Notes: generated by a model not told the origin, from the letters alone. Shown: positions 24,055-32,917, counted from the first letter of the stretch. The stretch is DNA of 45,113 nt from DATAXP01 sp036272935 (GCA_036272935.1 DATAXP010000081.1:1-45113); one strand, 5' to 3'. Numbers and translations: made by a program.

Positions 24055-24861
24055 ATGCCGATCCCACCTTTCTTGCGACGCTGGATTGAACTGTCGAGGC
24101 ATCTCGGATTCGATCCCGTCGAGCTGCGGCGGACATTGCGCGGACTGCCGCGATTTGTGTCGGATTATCGAGCGTTGCGGCGGCAGTACCGAACCTCGGG
24201 GCACGAGTTTCCGTTCGGCAGCATCACGCCGCACTTTGCCGATCGGCTTGCGTCGAGCGGCATAGCGCGCGGGCATTACTTCCACCAAGACCTGTTGGTG
24301 GCATCTTGGATCTACGCGGATCGCCCGACCAAGCACGTCGACATCGGCTCGCGAATCGATGGTTTCGTCGCGCACGTGGCAGTGTTCCGCGCGATCGAGA
24401 TTTTCGATCTTCGTCCGCAAGCCGGCGCGGTGCACAACATGCACTTCGTGCAGTGCGACTTCACGGCCCATCCGTTCCCGTTGCGCGACTACGCCGACTC
24501 GGCATCGTGCCTGCACGCGCTCGAGCATTTTGGCCTGGGACGCTACGGCGACGCGCCCGATTACTACGGTTACCGCCGCGGCTGGAAGAACCTGCACCAG
24601 CTTTTGAAGCCCGGCGGGCGACTATATTTTTCGGTCCCCATGGGGCCGAACCGCATTGAGTTCAACAGCCAACGGGTGTTCAGCGCCGACACAATTCGCC
24701 AGATAATCGACGCGCATTACGAGGTCGAGCGCTTTGCCTACGTGAACGACAATGGCGACCTTGTTGCCGACGCCGTTTGGAACGATCCTTCAGCGAGCAC
24801 CAACTTCGGCTGCCGCAACGGCTGCGCCATTTTCTCGCTGATCAAACGTCCGGCAGACTGA
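24055..24861 (+). CDS. DUF268 methyltransferase-like protein
   Basis: I chose the ATG at 24055 (MPIPPFLRRWIELS); earlier in-frame sequence overlaps the start of the divergent GH57 gene. The 268-residue protein matches the DUF268 pattern: YFHQDLLVASWIY, KHVDIGSRIDGFVAHVA, YADSASCLHALEHFGLGRYGD and LLKPGGRLYFSVPMG. The arrangement (a GSR strand-loop, then a late LKPGGRL strand) is that of a class I SAM-dependent methyltransferase, but the SAM glycine loop is atypical. DUF268 proteins are often found with surface polysaccharide genes. The UbiA-type gene, 131 bp downstream and convergent, could share such a role (inference). Confidence 0.82.
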   Translation: MPIPPFLRRWIELSRHLGFDPVELRRTLRGLPRFVSDYRALRRQYRTSGHEFPFGSITPHFADRLASSGIARGHYFHQDLLVASWIYADRPTKHVDIGSRIDGFVAHVAVFRAIEIFDLRPQAGAVHNMHFVQCDFTAHPFPLRDYADSASCLHALEHFGLGRYGDAPDYYGYRRGWKNLHQLLKPGGRLYFSVPMGPNRIEFNSQRVFSADTIRQIIDAHYEVERFAYVNDNGDLVADAVWNDPSASTNFGCRNGCAIFSLIKRPAD

Positions 24862-24992
24862 CGAGACGGTTCAAAACCATGCTTCCTAGCTTGCCGTGCT
24901 ACACAGCCGCCGGCTGTTTGACCGCGCAGCCATGGCGCTCGCACGTCGCTGGTTGCCATGCAGTTTCTTACGTCCGCGCGATGCCGCGGCCT

Positions 24993-25994
24993 CTAGCCGC
25001 CGAGGGGAATCGTCGGCGCGAACATCTTGTACAAAAACGGAAGATCAACCACCAGCAGCAACACCAACACGACGGTGCATGCCACCACCGACGCCATCAG
25101 CCAAGGTTCGCGGAACAATCGTTCCGGCGCTTGTGCGGCGCTGTTTGGCCGAAAAGCGATCGACAAATAAACCGCCATGACGATCGCGACCAATGGAAAG
25201 GCCAGCACCAATTCCAGGCGATAGCGCACCAGAAACGCCCCGAAGAACAGCATCGCGGCCGAGCCGTAGAACATGATCGACACCAGCAGCCGATCGGGAG
25301 TGTAATACGCGAACGATTTACGGTAGCTCGCGGCCACGGTGGGGTCGTCGATCTCGCGCAACTCGGCATAACGCTTGATGGCCATGAAATAGCAGCCGAT
25401 CATCCAGTAGCTCGCCAGCAGCGAGACGGGCGGGATGTCGGGCGTGCCGGCAATATACCAGCCGGCCAGCATGCGCAGCGGGTTGTTGACTGCTTCACTA
25501 ACTACGTCGATGAAAGCCACCTCTTTGGTCCGCACCGGCGGGACGTTGTACAAGCAACCCATGATCCATAGCACGACCATGACCGCGGTAAACGCCGCCG
25601 ACACGAGCCACGAAACGCCCAGCCCCACGGCAAACAGCAGCAACCATTCGGCGCAGGCCAGGCGAATATTGACCCGAGCGGACGGCACTGGCCGTTGCCG
25701 CTTGATCGGGTGATACCGATCAGACGGCGCGTCGAGCAACTCGTTTAGCACATAGTTGCTCGAAGCAACCAGGCAGGTCGCCGCCAGGCCCATGAGCAGT
25801 CGATACAGGAAAGCCGCATCGATTTGCCCCCAATCGAGCGCCACGGCGGCGAGCACACCTGGCAGCACAAAGACGTTCTTAACCCAATGATCGGGCCGAG
25901 CGATCTGAACATAGGCCAACCAATTCGGTAGCCCGGATGCAGGCGACGCCAAGTCGCTCGATGGCGGCGGCGATTCAACAAACGTGGTCGGCAT
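24993..25994 (-). CDS. UbiA-family prenyltransferase, decaprenyl-phosphate phosphoribosyltransferase-like
   Basis: Start at 25994 (MPTTFVESPP), supported by AAGGTG 9 bases upstream; an in-frame ATG at 26024 is the alternative. The 333-residue protein has about nine membrane helices. The two Asp-rich motifs of the family are NYVLNELLDAPSDRYHP followed by KRQRPVPS, and RTKEVAFIDVVSEAVNNPLRMLAGW. The first, with D-R-x-HP-x-KR-x-RP, is the form seen in Rv3806c-type enzymes. Those transfer phosphoribose to polyprenyl phosphate, the first step towards decaprenyl-phosphoarabinose. No epimerase (dprE1/dprE2) genes are in this window, so the pathway is inferred only. Confidence 0.84.
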   Translation of the reverse strand: MPTTFVESPPPSSDLASPASGLPNWLAYVQIARPDHWVKNVFVLPGVLAAVALDWGQIDAAFLYRLLMGLAATCLVASSNYVLNELLDAPSDRYHPIKRQRPVPSARVNIRLACAEWLLLFAVGLGVSWLVSAAFTAVMVVLWIMGCLYNVPPVRTKEVAFIDVVSEAVNNPLRMLAGWYIAGTPDIPPVSLLASYWMIGCYFMAIKRYAELREIDDPTVAASYRKSFAYYTPDRLLVSIMFYGSAAMLFFGAFLVRYRLELVLAFPLVAIVMAVYLSIAFRPNSAAQAPERLFREPWLMASVVACTVVLVLLLVVDLPFLYKMFAPTIPLGG

Positions 25995-26122
25995 GGGTGG
26001 CGACACCTTGCAATCAGCGAACAATGCAGCAATCGGCCAAACATGCGTCAGCGTCGAGCAGCAGCATGCTCTTTTAGGCTAACAAGCCCGTCGGCCGACA
26101 TTCCGTCCACAGTCAGCCCACT

Positions 26123-27610
26123 TCAAACGACTGCAGGTTGTTTCACGCGCGACAGCATGCGCTGATACAGAGTTGTGTAATCACGGGCGCTGCGAGTCCA
26201 CGACCAATCCTGGCTCATGCCAGTGCGCACGATTTTCGACCACACGCTGGGAATGTCGAACGTCTGACAAACCCGCGCCAGCGTCTCGCCCAGCGCCAGC
26301 GGGCTGTACTCGCGGAAACTGAAGCCGGTGGCGGTCCCCGCCTCGAGCGATTCGCGCGTCACGTCGGTCACGGTATCGGCGAGGCCGCCGGTCGCACGCA
26401 CCAACGGCACGGTCCCGTACTTCAGGCTGTAAAGCTGATTGAGCCCGCACGGCTCGAAGCGGCTCGGCATCAGAAACACGTCGGCCCCCGCTTCGATCCG
26501 GTGAGCCAGCACATCGGAATAGGCCAATCGCAGCGACACCTTTTGCGGATAGCGGTCGGCCAACGTCGTGAGCGCCTGGTGATATGCCGGATCGCCAGTC
26601 CCCAGCAGCACCCACTGCGCCGGACTGCTGCGCAGCCAATCCTGCATCACCTTCACCACCAGGTCGATTCCCTTCTGCTCGGCCAGCCGGCCGACGAAAC
26701 CGAGCAAAGGCGTGCGCGGCTCGACCGGCAGGCCGAACTCACGCTGTAGCGCCGCCTTGCACACGGCTTTGCCCGTCTCGAATGTGTTCACGTCGTATTG
26801 CTGCGCGATGTGCGGATCGTTCGCTGGGTTCCAGATGCTGTAGTCGACGCCATTGATAATTCCCGACAGCACGTCGCGGCGCTGCTGCAAAACCCCTTCC
26901 AGCCCCGAACCCAACGGTGCGGATTGAATCTCCTCGGCATAGCGCGGACTGACAGTGCTGATCCAATCGGTAAACACCAAGCCGGTCTTCATCAGGTTCA
27001 GCTTGCCGAAGAACTCCATCTGGTGCCAGTTGAAGTACTTCCAATCGAGTCCCGTGAGCAGCATGTCCCAATGCCAGAACTGTCCTTGGTAGGCCAGATT
27101 GTGGATCGTGAATAGGCTGGCGATCTGCTCGTAGCCCGGCACGCCGCGATATTCGGTCTTCAGAAACGCCGGCAGCAGGCCGGTCTGCCAGTCGTTGGCG
27201 TGAACGATCTGTGTGTTCAGTTCCAACAAGCGGATCGATTCGAGCACCGCGCGGCAGAAGAACGTATAGCGCTCGCAGTTGTCGATGAAATCCGAACCGT
27301 TGATGCCGTACAGCTCGGGGCGATCGAAGTACTCATCGTGCCGAACCAGATACACCGGCACATCGCTGCCTGGGAGCACACTGCGCAATAGGCAGCCGCG
27401 CACGCGCTTGCTGCCGATCGCGATCGTGAACTCCTGGCCCGTAGCTTCGACCGGCTGTCCCGATTCCAGCGCCCGGCGATACGCGGGGATGAACAAGACC
27501 GGCTCGTGGCCGAGCTTGGCCAACTCGATCGGCAGCGCACCGGCGACGTCGGCCAGGCCTCCCGTCTTGGCGAACGGGACCGCTTCGCTGGCAGCCAGTA
27601 AGATTTTCAT
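26123..27610 (-). CDS. glgA: Glycogen synthase (GT5)
   Basis: Transfers glucose from a nucleotide sugar (usually ADP-glucose in bacteria) to the non-reducing end of alpha-1,4-glucan. The 495-residue protein has the N-terminal KTGGLADV (residues 15-22), HANDWQTGL, and FTIHNLAYQG. The C-terminal Rossmann domain has GFVGRLAEQKG, and the donor-site block is MPSRFEPCGLNQLYSLKYGTVPLVRATGGLADTV. Length and motif order are standard. It lies upstream of the UbiA-type gene on the same strand, separated from the GH57/GalT-like block by two genes. No glgB, glgC or glgP is in the window. Confidence 0.95.
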   Translation of the reverse strand: MKILLAASEAVPFAKTGGLADVAGALPIELAKLGHEPVLFIPAYRRALESGQPVEATGQEFTIAIGSKRVRGCLLRSVLPGSDVPVYLVRHDEYFDRPELYGINGSDFIDNCERYTFFCRAVLESIRLLELNTQIVHANDWQTGLLPAFLKTEYRGVPGYEQIASLFTIHNLAYQGQFWHWDMLLTGLDWKYFNWHQMEFFGKLNLMKTGLVFTDWISTVSPRYAEEIQSAPLGSGLEGVLQQRRDVLSGIINGVDYSIWNPANDPHIAQQYDVNTFETGKAVCKAALQREFGLPVEPRTPLLGFVGRLAEQKGIDLVVKVMQDWLRSSPAQWVLLGTGDPAYHQALTTLADRYPQKVSLRLAYSDVLAHRIEAGADVFLMPSRFEPCGLNQLYSLKYGTVPLVRATGGLADTVTDVTRESLEAGTATGFSFREYSPLALGETLARVCQTFDIPSVWSKIVRTGMSQDWSWTRSARDYTTLYQRMLSRVKQPAVV

Positions 27611-27810
27611 GTCGATCCGCGTTGCCTATCGCCCCCAATGTTTCAGAGCATACGCCGCATATGGCGTGCAAAATGCAATCGCCCTCTACGGCCAACATAG
27701 GGTAGCTGACAACTTCAGACTATCAAAACCTGCTTCTCCGCGGAAGGATTCGCCCGCGGCGGGTGTCGGGAGCGCGATTCCCGATTCAACCATTCACGAC
27801 ATGTGCCACG

Positions 27811-28347
27811 ATGACGATTGTGCATACGATCGGCCATTCGACGCTGCCGGCCGACGAATTCTACCGATTGTTACGGCTGCACGGCGTGCAGCACGTGATC
27901 GACGTGCGCCGTTTCCCCGGCTCGCGTCGCTGGCCGCACTTCAACCGTGAGGCGATGGAGCAATGGCTGGCCGACGTCAGCATTTCGTACCGTCACGAGC
28001 CGGCGCTGGGCGGGCGTCGGTCCGGGCGTCGGTCCGGGCGAAGTGAGTCACCGAACACGTTCTGGGAAAGCCCGTCGTTCCGTGCATTTGCCGACTACAT
28101 GGCCACACCTGAGTTTTCCGCAGGGCTCGAAAAGCTGATTGCCGAGGCGGGCGATCGTTCGATGGCGATCATGTGTTCCGAGGCAGTCCCGTGGCACTGC
28201 CATCGACGGTTAATTGCCGATGCGCTGGTCGCGCGCGGCATCGAAGTGCGCGACATCCTCGGCGCAGCGGCACGACCCTACGCGCTGAACCCCCATGCGC
28301 GAGTCACCGCCGACGGCCATCTCGAGTATCCCGCCGAGGCGTCGTGA
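27811..28347 (+). CDS. DUF488 family protein
   Basis: I start at the ATG at 27811 (MTIVHTIGHSTLP), the family N-terminus. The 178-residue protein has TIGHS, VIDVRRFPGSRRWPHFN, YRHEPALGG, SFRAFADYM and the late IMCSEAVPWHCHRRLIADAL with a CSE..xxCHR signature. DUF488 is of unknown function; the Cys/His arrangement suggests a metal- or nucleic-acid-linked role but is not proof. The loop after ALGG is lengthened by a 12-bp tandem duplication that adds RRSG. The gene converges on the VOC gene, with stops nine bases apart. Confidence 0.87.
   Translation: MTIVHTIGHSTLPADEFYRLLRLHGVQHVIDVRRFPGSRRWPHFNREAMEQWLADVSISYRHEPALGGRRSGRRSGRSESPNTFWESPSFRAFADYMATPEFSAGLEKLIAEAGDRSMAIMCSEAVPWHCHRRLIADALVARGIEVRDILGAAARPYALNPHARVTADGHLEYPAEAS
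28011..28040. repeat. 12-bp in-frame tandem duplication
   Basis: The unit CGGGCGTCGGTC is present twice in a row and followed by CGGGCG, extending the DUF488 loop by four codons (RRSG twice). Confidence 0.75.
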
Positions 28348-28356
28348 GCGCGGCCG

Positions 28357-28851
28357 CTACGAACGCGGCGGCTCGGTGAACCGCAGGTAATAGCCGTCGG
28401 GCGACACGGCGCGGAAATCGCGCACTCCCCAGGGACGCATGGCGATGCCGCTGGAAATCTTCCACCGCCCATGCTCCTTGGCGGCGGCAAACGATCGGTC
28501 GAGATCGGCGACCACGATGCCGATCTCGACCCCCAATCCTTGCTCGCGCCCCAGCAGCTTGCGAAAGAACGGATGTCCGTTGGGCAATTCATCGGGGTGC
28601 ATGACCATGATCTGTGCGACGTCCGACTCAAGGGTCGTGAACCCTTTGTCGCCCGACGTTTTGTGGAATCCCGCGACGGCTTGAAAGTACGCCGCGTACT
28701 CGTCGACATGCGGCGTGCCCAGTTCGAGAAAGACAAATCCCGGCCGACGCAACTCGACCGTCGGCTTCGGCCCCGTCGGCGGCTGGCACCACGCGGCGCG
28801 CAGCAACACCAATCCCGCACACGCCGCCACGACCAGCGCAACGCTTCTCAT
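28357..28851 (-). CDS. Secreted glyoxalase/bleomycin-resistance (VOC) fold protein
   Basis: The 164-residue protein has a signal peptide (MRSVALVVAACAGLVLLRAAWC, with a possible lipobox-like AAWC). One VOC domain follows: LRRPGFVFLELGTPHVDEYAAYFQ, then VGIVVADLDRSFAAAKEHG-like repeats, then DFRAVSPDGYYLRFTEPP. Metal ligands of glyoxalase I are not clearly placed: a Glu in FLELG and one in RFTEP are candidates. A binding or dioxygenase role in the periplasm cannot be distinguished. Its start lies 30 bp from the tRNA gene end. Confidence 0.78.
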   Translation of the reverse strand: MRSVALVVAACAGLVLLRAAWCQPPTGPKPTVELRRPGFVFLELGTPHVDEYAAYFQAVAGFHKTSGDKGFTTLESDVAQIMVMHPDELPNGHPFFRKLLGREQGLGVEIGIVVADLDRSFAAAKEHGRWKISSGIAMRPWGVRDFRAVSPDGYYLRFTEPPRS

Positions 28852-28880
28852 GACGCCTCTCCGCCGCGAGCCAGATACAG

Positions 28881-28954
<74 letters not shown>

Positions 28955-29293
28955 GAGTACCGTAATTCCCGAGGAACATGGCCGAGCGACGACGAATTCC
29001 GATACACCGACGACACTCATCACCTTGGACTGGTTCGCGTCGATGATCAAGGCTACCGCAAACGCCGCTGCGGGCAAGCCCGCACAGCCCTACGAAGATT
29101 TCCTCGTAATTGCCGTTCAGCAGCCCAAGGGCGCGTCGCCGCGCCTCCAAATGCCGCGAAATTAAACTGTGTGCGGGGTGCGTGGAGGGAGTTGCTTCCC
29201 AAAGAGCTGTGCCGTTAGACTGCCCGAGCCGCTTTTGGCTGGTGCGTTGGCTGAGGTGACCTGCGGCGCTGTTCGCGCCACCGAGGTAACCGC
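28955..29293. other. 339-bp intergenic region, no gene seen
   Basis: The region holds the upstream side of tRNA-Arg (minus) and of the hydroxylase-like gene (plus). The open frames here have no recognisable protein features, and one runs into the tRNA. A CCTCGGG-like ribosome binding site is absent before 29294 (CCGAGGTAACCGC precedes the ATG, giving GAGG 9 bases upstream). I see no repeat or attachment site despite the tRNA. Confidence 0.6.
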
Positions 29294-30112
29294 ATGGATG
29301 GTCCTGAAAAACTGGCCCGCTCGCTGCGTGGCTTTCGTCATTTCACCATCACCGAGGCAACGCTGTACGTTTTGTTTGCTGGCCTGTTGTGGTTGGCACT
29401 GTACGTCCTGCTCCGCCGAAGATTCCGCTCACGTCGCCTGTCGGTTCATGAGCCGACAGCTCCGCAAATTGCGCGCGAGATTGTGCACTCGCTGCGTAGC
29501 CTGGTGATTTTTGGCTTGGTGACCGGAGGAGCGGTCTTTGCCATCTACTCCGGGTGGACCCAGATGTATCGCGGGATCGACAGCCGCGGCTGGACGTGGT
29601 GGGTGCTGAGTTTCGCGATCGTGGTGCTCGTCCACGACACGTATTTCTATTGGACGCACCGCCTGATGCACCATCGGCGCTTGTACCGGCTGTTTCACCG
29701 CACGCACCACCTGTCGATCAACCCGACGCCATGGGCTGCCTACGCCTTCAGCCCGCTCGAAGCGTTGGTGCAGGCGGGCATCGGGCCGCTGGTCGTGTTC
29801 ACCATCCCGATGCATTCCTCAGTGTTCATGGGCTTCATGGTTTGGCAGATCGCATTCAACGTGTTCGGCCACTGCGGTTACGAGCTTTGGCCCAAGGGGT
29901 TTCTTCGGACCTGGCTGGGCTGGATTCTGAACACGCCAACGCACCATGCGCTGCATCATGAAAAGTTCCGCGAGAACTACGGGCTGTACTTCAACGTCTG
30001 GGATCGACTGATGGCGACCAACCACCGCCTTTACGAACAGCGATTCGCGGAAGCAACGGACGGCAAAATTGCCGCCTCGGCTGGCCCCATCAAGGCTCCC
30101 AGTTCCGCGTGA
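29294..30112 (+). CDS. Fatty acid hydroxylase superfamily (sterol desaturase-like) membrane protein
   Basis: The 272-residue protein has four to five membrane helices and the histidine clusters of the di-iron hydroxylase family: HDTYFYWTHRLMHH, LFHRTHH and HHALHH. A further His-rich spot is FGHCGYE. GAGG nine bases upstream supports the start at 29294. Family members hydroxylate or desaturate lipids such as sterols, carotenoids or fatty acids using O2; the exact substrate is not predictable. The neighbours (tRNA upstream, ynfA remnant downstream) give no pathway clue. Confidence 0.86.
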   Translation: MDGPEKLARSLRGFRHFTITEATLYVLFAGLLWLALYVLLRRRFRSRRLSVHEPTAPQIAREIVHSLRSLVIFGLVTGGAVFAIYSGWTQMYRGIDSRGWTWWVLSFAIVVLVHDTYFYWTHRLMHHRRLYRLFHRTHHLSINPTPWAAYAFSPLEALVQAGIGPLVVFTIPMHSSVFMGFMVWQIAFNVFGHCGYELWPKGFLRTWLGWILNTPTHHALHHEKFRENYGLYFNVWDRLMATNHRLYEQRFAEATDGKIAASAGPIKAPSSA

Positions 30113-30182
30113 ACGCATCGGCCGTGAACTGGCGCGAGGTTGTCTCGTCACGGCTTCCGCGGCGACAGGCGCGTGGGCACGT

Positions 30183-30318
30183 CGCCAGGCGCCGCGCCGT
30201 TGGCAACACGAGCCGTGGCGATCTGCCCTTTTGCAGCCAGAGGTACGGGAGAATGGCCACCGAGGATTTCTGCCAGCGCCGTGACGACGAACAGGCCGAA
30301 GGTCTTGACGATTCCCAT
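30183..30318 (-). pseudogene. ynfA: Remnant of ynfA (UPF0060 small membrane protein)
   Basis: Starting at the ATG at 30318, the minus strand encodes MGIVKTFGLFVVTALAEILGG, the first helix of YnfA. A shift of frame at about 30255-30261 is then needed to continue as ILPYLWLQKGRSPRLVLPTA, the next conserved segment of YnfA (family: LPYLWL-x-K-G-x-S-x-WLL-PA). After about 30183 the similarity is lost, so roughly the last 60 residues are missing. Frameshift and truncation show a dead gene. Confidence 0.72.
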
Positions 30319-30686
30319 GCTTTGCGGTTGTAGCCGCCGCAGACCATCACGTTTTGCAGTCATTAGTCCCCACTGACGCTGTGTGCGACGATGACCTATT
30401 GCGTTGGGTGTGATCGGCATGCCGGATGCCCGGTCAGACGTGATTGCTTCCGGCACACGCAGCCCACGCCAGGGCGCGATCGCTTCGCGCGGTTGCCATT
30501 CGTCGCAACTCCGTGATCAGAAAAGCCAACCGGTTCGCCGTTTCCAGCGCAGGTCCGTCGAATCTCGGGGACGATCATTGTCAACCCGCGCTCTGCGTCT
30601 TAAAGTAGCGACTCGTTAGGCGGTTCATGGCGGTTGCGGTGACGGTTGTTGCCGCGGCAGCCTGTCGAAACGTCTAGCGACCCTCC
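30319..30686. other. 368-bp intergenic region, no gene seen
   Basis: This lies between the ynfA remnant and the permease start. I found no convincing open frame, RNA or strong hairpin. The sequence immediately before the permease ATG at 30687 (GCGACCCTCC) has no purine-rich ribosome binding site. Confidence 0.5.
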
Positions 30687-32834
30687 ATGACCAACGGCGA
30701 GCCGAAGGAACAGAATCCAACCGAGCCAAATACGGCCGCGCCGTCGGGCGATCCCGCTTCCATTACGGCCGCGGAGCCTGTCTCGCCGGGGGTGACGGCG
30801 CGCCCGCTCGATGCCTTGGTGCCCGAGCTCGATGTCGGTGAGACGGTCGACGCCGACGACGAAAGCCTGCCTAAACGCATCAAGACGCTGCTGATCGGCA
30901 AGCCGCGCGATCTGCAAGACAGCTCGCTGTTCCATCACATCACGCTCGTAGCATTCCTGGCCTGGGTTGGCTTGGGGGCCGACGGCTTAAGCTCGTCGTG
31001 TTACGGCCCCGAAGAAGCCTTCCACAACCTGCACGGCCATTCGTACCTGGCCATCTTTCTGTCGCTGGCGACGATCATCACCGTGTTCGTCATCAGTGCC
31101 TGCTACAGCCACATCCTCGAGCAGTTCCCCTCGGGCGGCGGCGGCTACCTGGTCGCCTCGAAGTTGCTGGGGCCGCGCGTCGGCGTCGTTTCGGGCTGTG
31201 CGCTGCTGGTCGACTACGTGCTCACGATCACCGTGTCGGTCGCCGCGGCAGGCGAGGCGATTTTCGGCCTGCTCGGGCCGCACCAGCGCTACGCCAAGGA
31301 ACCTGCCGAGGCGGCCGCGATCGTCTTGCTCATCATCCTGAACCTGCGCGGCATCAAAGAATCGGTGAAGGTGCTGGTGCCGATCTTCGTCACGTTCTTG
31401 GTGGTGCACGCGATTCTGATCTTCGGCACCTTGGCACTGCACGCCGCCGACGCGGGCACAGTGCTCGAAAAAGTGAGCGACGAGGTGGCCAGCGGAATCG
31501 CGGATCCGAATTTCGGCTTGTGGGGAATGCTCGCGCTGTTGCTCCATGCCTACTCGATGGGGGCTGGCACCTATACCGGGATTGAAGCTGTCTCGAACAG
31601 CATGCCAGTGATGCGCGAGCCGCGCGTCGCCACCGCCAAGCGGACGATGATTTACATGGCAGCCTCGTTGGCGATCACGGCCGGCGGGCTGATGCTCGCC
31701 TATCTGCTGCTCGACATCCAGCGCGTCGAAGGCAAGACGATGAACCAGACGCTCACCGAAAGCCTGGTGAGCAGCGTAGGCTTTGGCTCCTCATGGGCGG
31801 GCAAATTGTTCGTTTTGGTCACGATGGCAGCGGAAGGTGCGTTGCTGATTGTGGCCGCGCAGGCGGGCTTTATCGACGGTCCGCGCGTGCTGGCCAACAT
31901 GGCGCACGACTCGTGGATGCCCCACTGGTTCGCGAACCTTTCGGAGCGGCTGGCCACGCACAACGGCATTCTGCTGATGGGCGTCTCGGCCTTGGCCGCC
32001 CTGTTGTGGACCAGCGGCGATGTGACCACGCTGGTGATCATGTACTCGATCAACGTGTTCCTCACGTTCTCGCTGTCGATGGTGGGAATGTGCCGGCACT
32101 GGTGGCAGACGCGCGACAACCCGTCGCTGCGCCGACGCCGGCTGGCGTTGTTCGGCCTCGGGGCGACGATGTGCCTGGCGATCCTGTGCGTCACCGTCAA
32201 CGTGAAGTTCAGCGAGGGGGGCTGGATCACGCTCGGCGTCACCGGCGCGCTGATCGGCCTATGCTTCGGCATCAACTGGCACTACCGCAACTTGATGATA
32301 CGGCTACGCAAGCTGGATGCGACGCTCTCGGCCATCCCGGCCCATGGCAAGCCGGTGATCGTGCCCCCGAACCCCAACGAGCCGACCGCGGCGATCCTCG
32401 TCGGCGGCTACGGCGGGCTCGGCGTGCACACAATGCTCAACGCCATTCGTTTCGCGCCGGGGCACTTCAAGAACCTGCTGTTCCTGTCGGTCGCGGTCGT
32501 CGACTCCGGAAACTTCAAAGGTGCCGATGCCGTCGACGACCTGCGCAAGCACTGCACGGACTCGCTCGACAAGTACGTCGACTTGGCCAACAGCCTGGGG
32601 ATGCCGGCCGAGGCGTTCCTTTCCATCGGCACCGACGCGGTCGACGAGTTGGAGCGGCTATGTCTGGAAGTTCACAAGCAGTTTCCCAAGGCGATCTTCT
32701 TCGCCGGCAAGCTGGTGTTTCAGAAGGATACCGTCTTCGGCCGGCTGCTGCACAATCAGACGGCCCTGTCGCTGCAGCGCCGCTTGCAGTGGCGCGGCCT
32801 GCCGATGACCATCCTGCCAACGCGCGTGCGGTAA
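30687..32834 (+). CDS. APC-superfamily permease, KimA-like (putative K+ uptake)
   Basis: The 715-residue protein has a hydrophilic N-terminal region (residues 1-85, Pro/Glu/Asp-rich). About twelve helices follow, then a cytoplasmic domain of about 170 residues. The first helix carries GADGLSSSCYGPEEAF, close to the DALSSVAYGPE motif of KimA-type potassium importers and unlike the amino-acid branch. The C-terminal domain (ILVGGYGGLGVHTML, then LLFLSVAVVDSGNF) resembles a universal-stress-protein fold, as in KimA. Potassium transport is therefore the best guess; in Firmicutes KimA is controlled by c-di-AMP, which cannot be judged here. The gene is longer than B. subtilis KimA (about 600 aa), mostly from the N-terminal extension. 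Confidence 0.8.
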   Translation: MTNGEPKEQNPTEPNTAAPSGDPASITAAEPVSPGVTARPLDALVPELDVGETVDADDESLPKRIKTLLIGKPRDLQDSSLFHHITLVAFLAWVGLGADGLSSSCYGPEEAFHNLHGHSYLAIFLSLATIITVFVISACYSHILEQFPSGGGGYLVASKLLGPRVGVVSGCALLVDYVLTITVSVAAAGEAIFGLLGPHQRYAKEPAEAAAIVLLIILNLRGIKESVKVLVPIFVTFLVVHAILIFGTLALHAADAGTVLEKVSDEVASGIADPNFGLWGMLALLLHAYSMGAGTYTGIEAVSNSMPVMREPRVATAKRTMIYMAASLAITAGGLMLAYLLLDIQRVEGKTMNQTLTESLVSSVGFGSSWAGKLFVLVTMAAEGALLIVAAQAGFIDGPRVLANMAHDSWMPHWFANLSERLATHNGILLMGVSALAALLWTSGDVTTLVIMYSINVFLTFSLSMVGMCRHWWQTRDNPSLRRRRLALFGLGATMCLAILCVTVNVKFSEGGWITLGVTGALIGLCFGINWHYRNLMIRLRKLDATLSAIPAHGKPVIVPPNPNEPTAAILVGGYGGLGVHTMLNAIRFAPGHFKNLLFLSVAVVDSGNFKGADAVDDLRKHCTDSLDKYVDLANSLGMPAEAFLSIGTDAVDELERLCLEVHKQFPKAIFFAGKLVFQKDTVFGRLLHNQTALSLQRRLQWRGLPMTILPTRVR

Positions 32835-32844
32835 CCGCGGCCGC

Positions 32845-32910
32845 GTGGGGCAGACGTTCTCGTCTGCCGGATTGAGGGCCAACCAAGGCAGGCAGGAATG
32901 CCTGCCCCAC
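32845..32910. repeat. Double-hairpin palindromic element
   Basis: Terminal inverted arms GTGGGGCAG (32845-32853) and CTGCCCCAC (32902-32910) enclose two hairpins. One is GGCAGACG-TTCT-CGTCTGCC (32849-32868) and the other GGCAGGCA-GGAA-TGCCTGCC (32887-32906). The element occupies the gap between the convergent permease and glutathione peroxidase genes and could stop transcription from both sides. Confidence 0.8.
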
Positions 32911-32917
32911 ACGTTGC

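Noticed and set aside
30148..30456. 102-residue minus-strand frame as a real gene
   Set aside because: Only its middle segment is meaningful (start of YnfA); the rest runs out of frame, so I call it a pseudogene.
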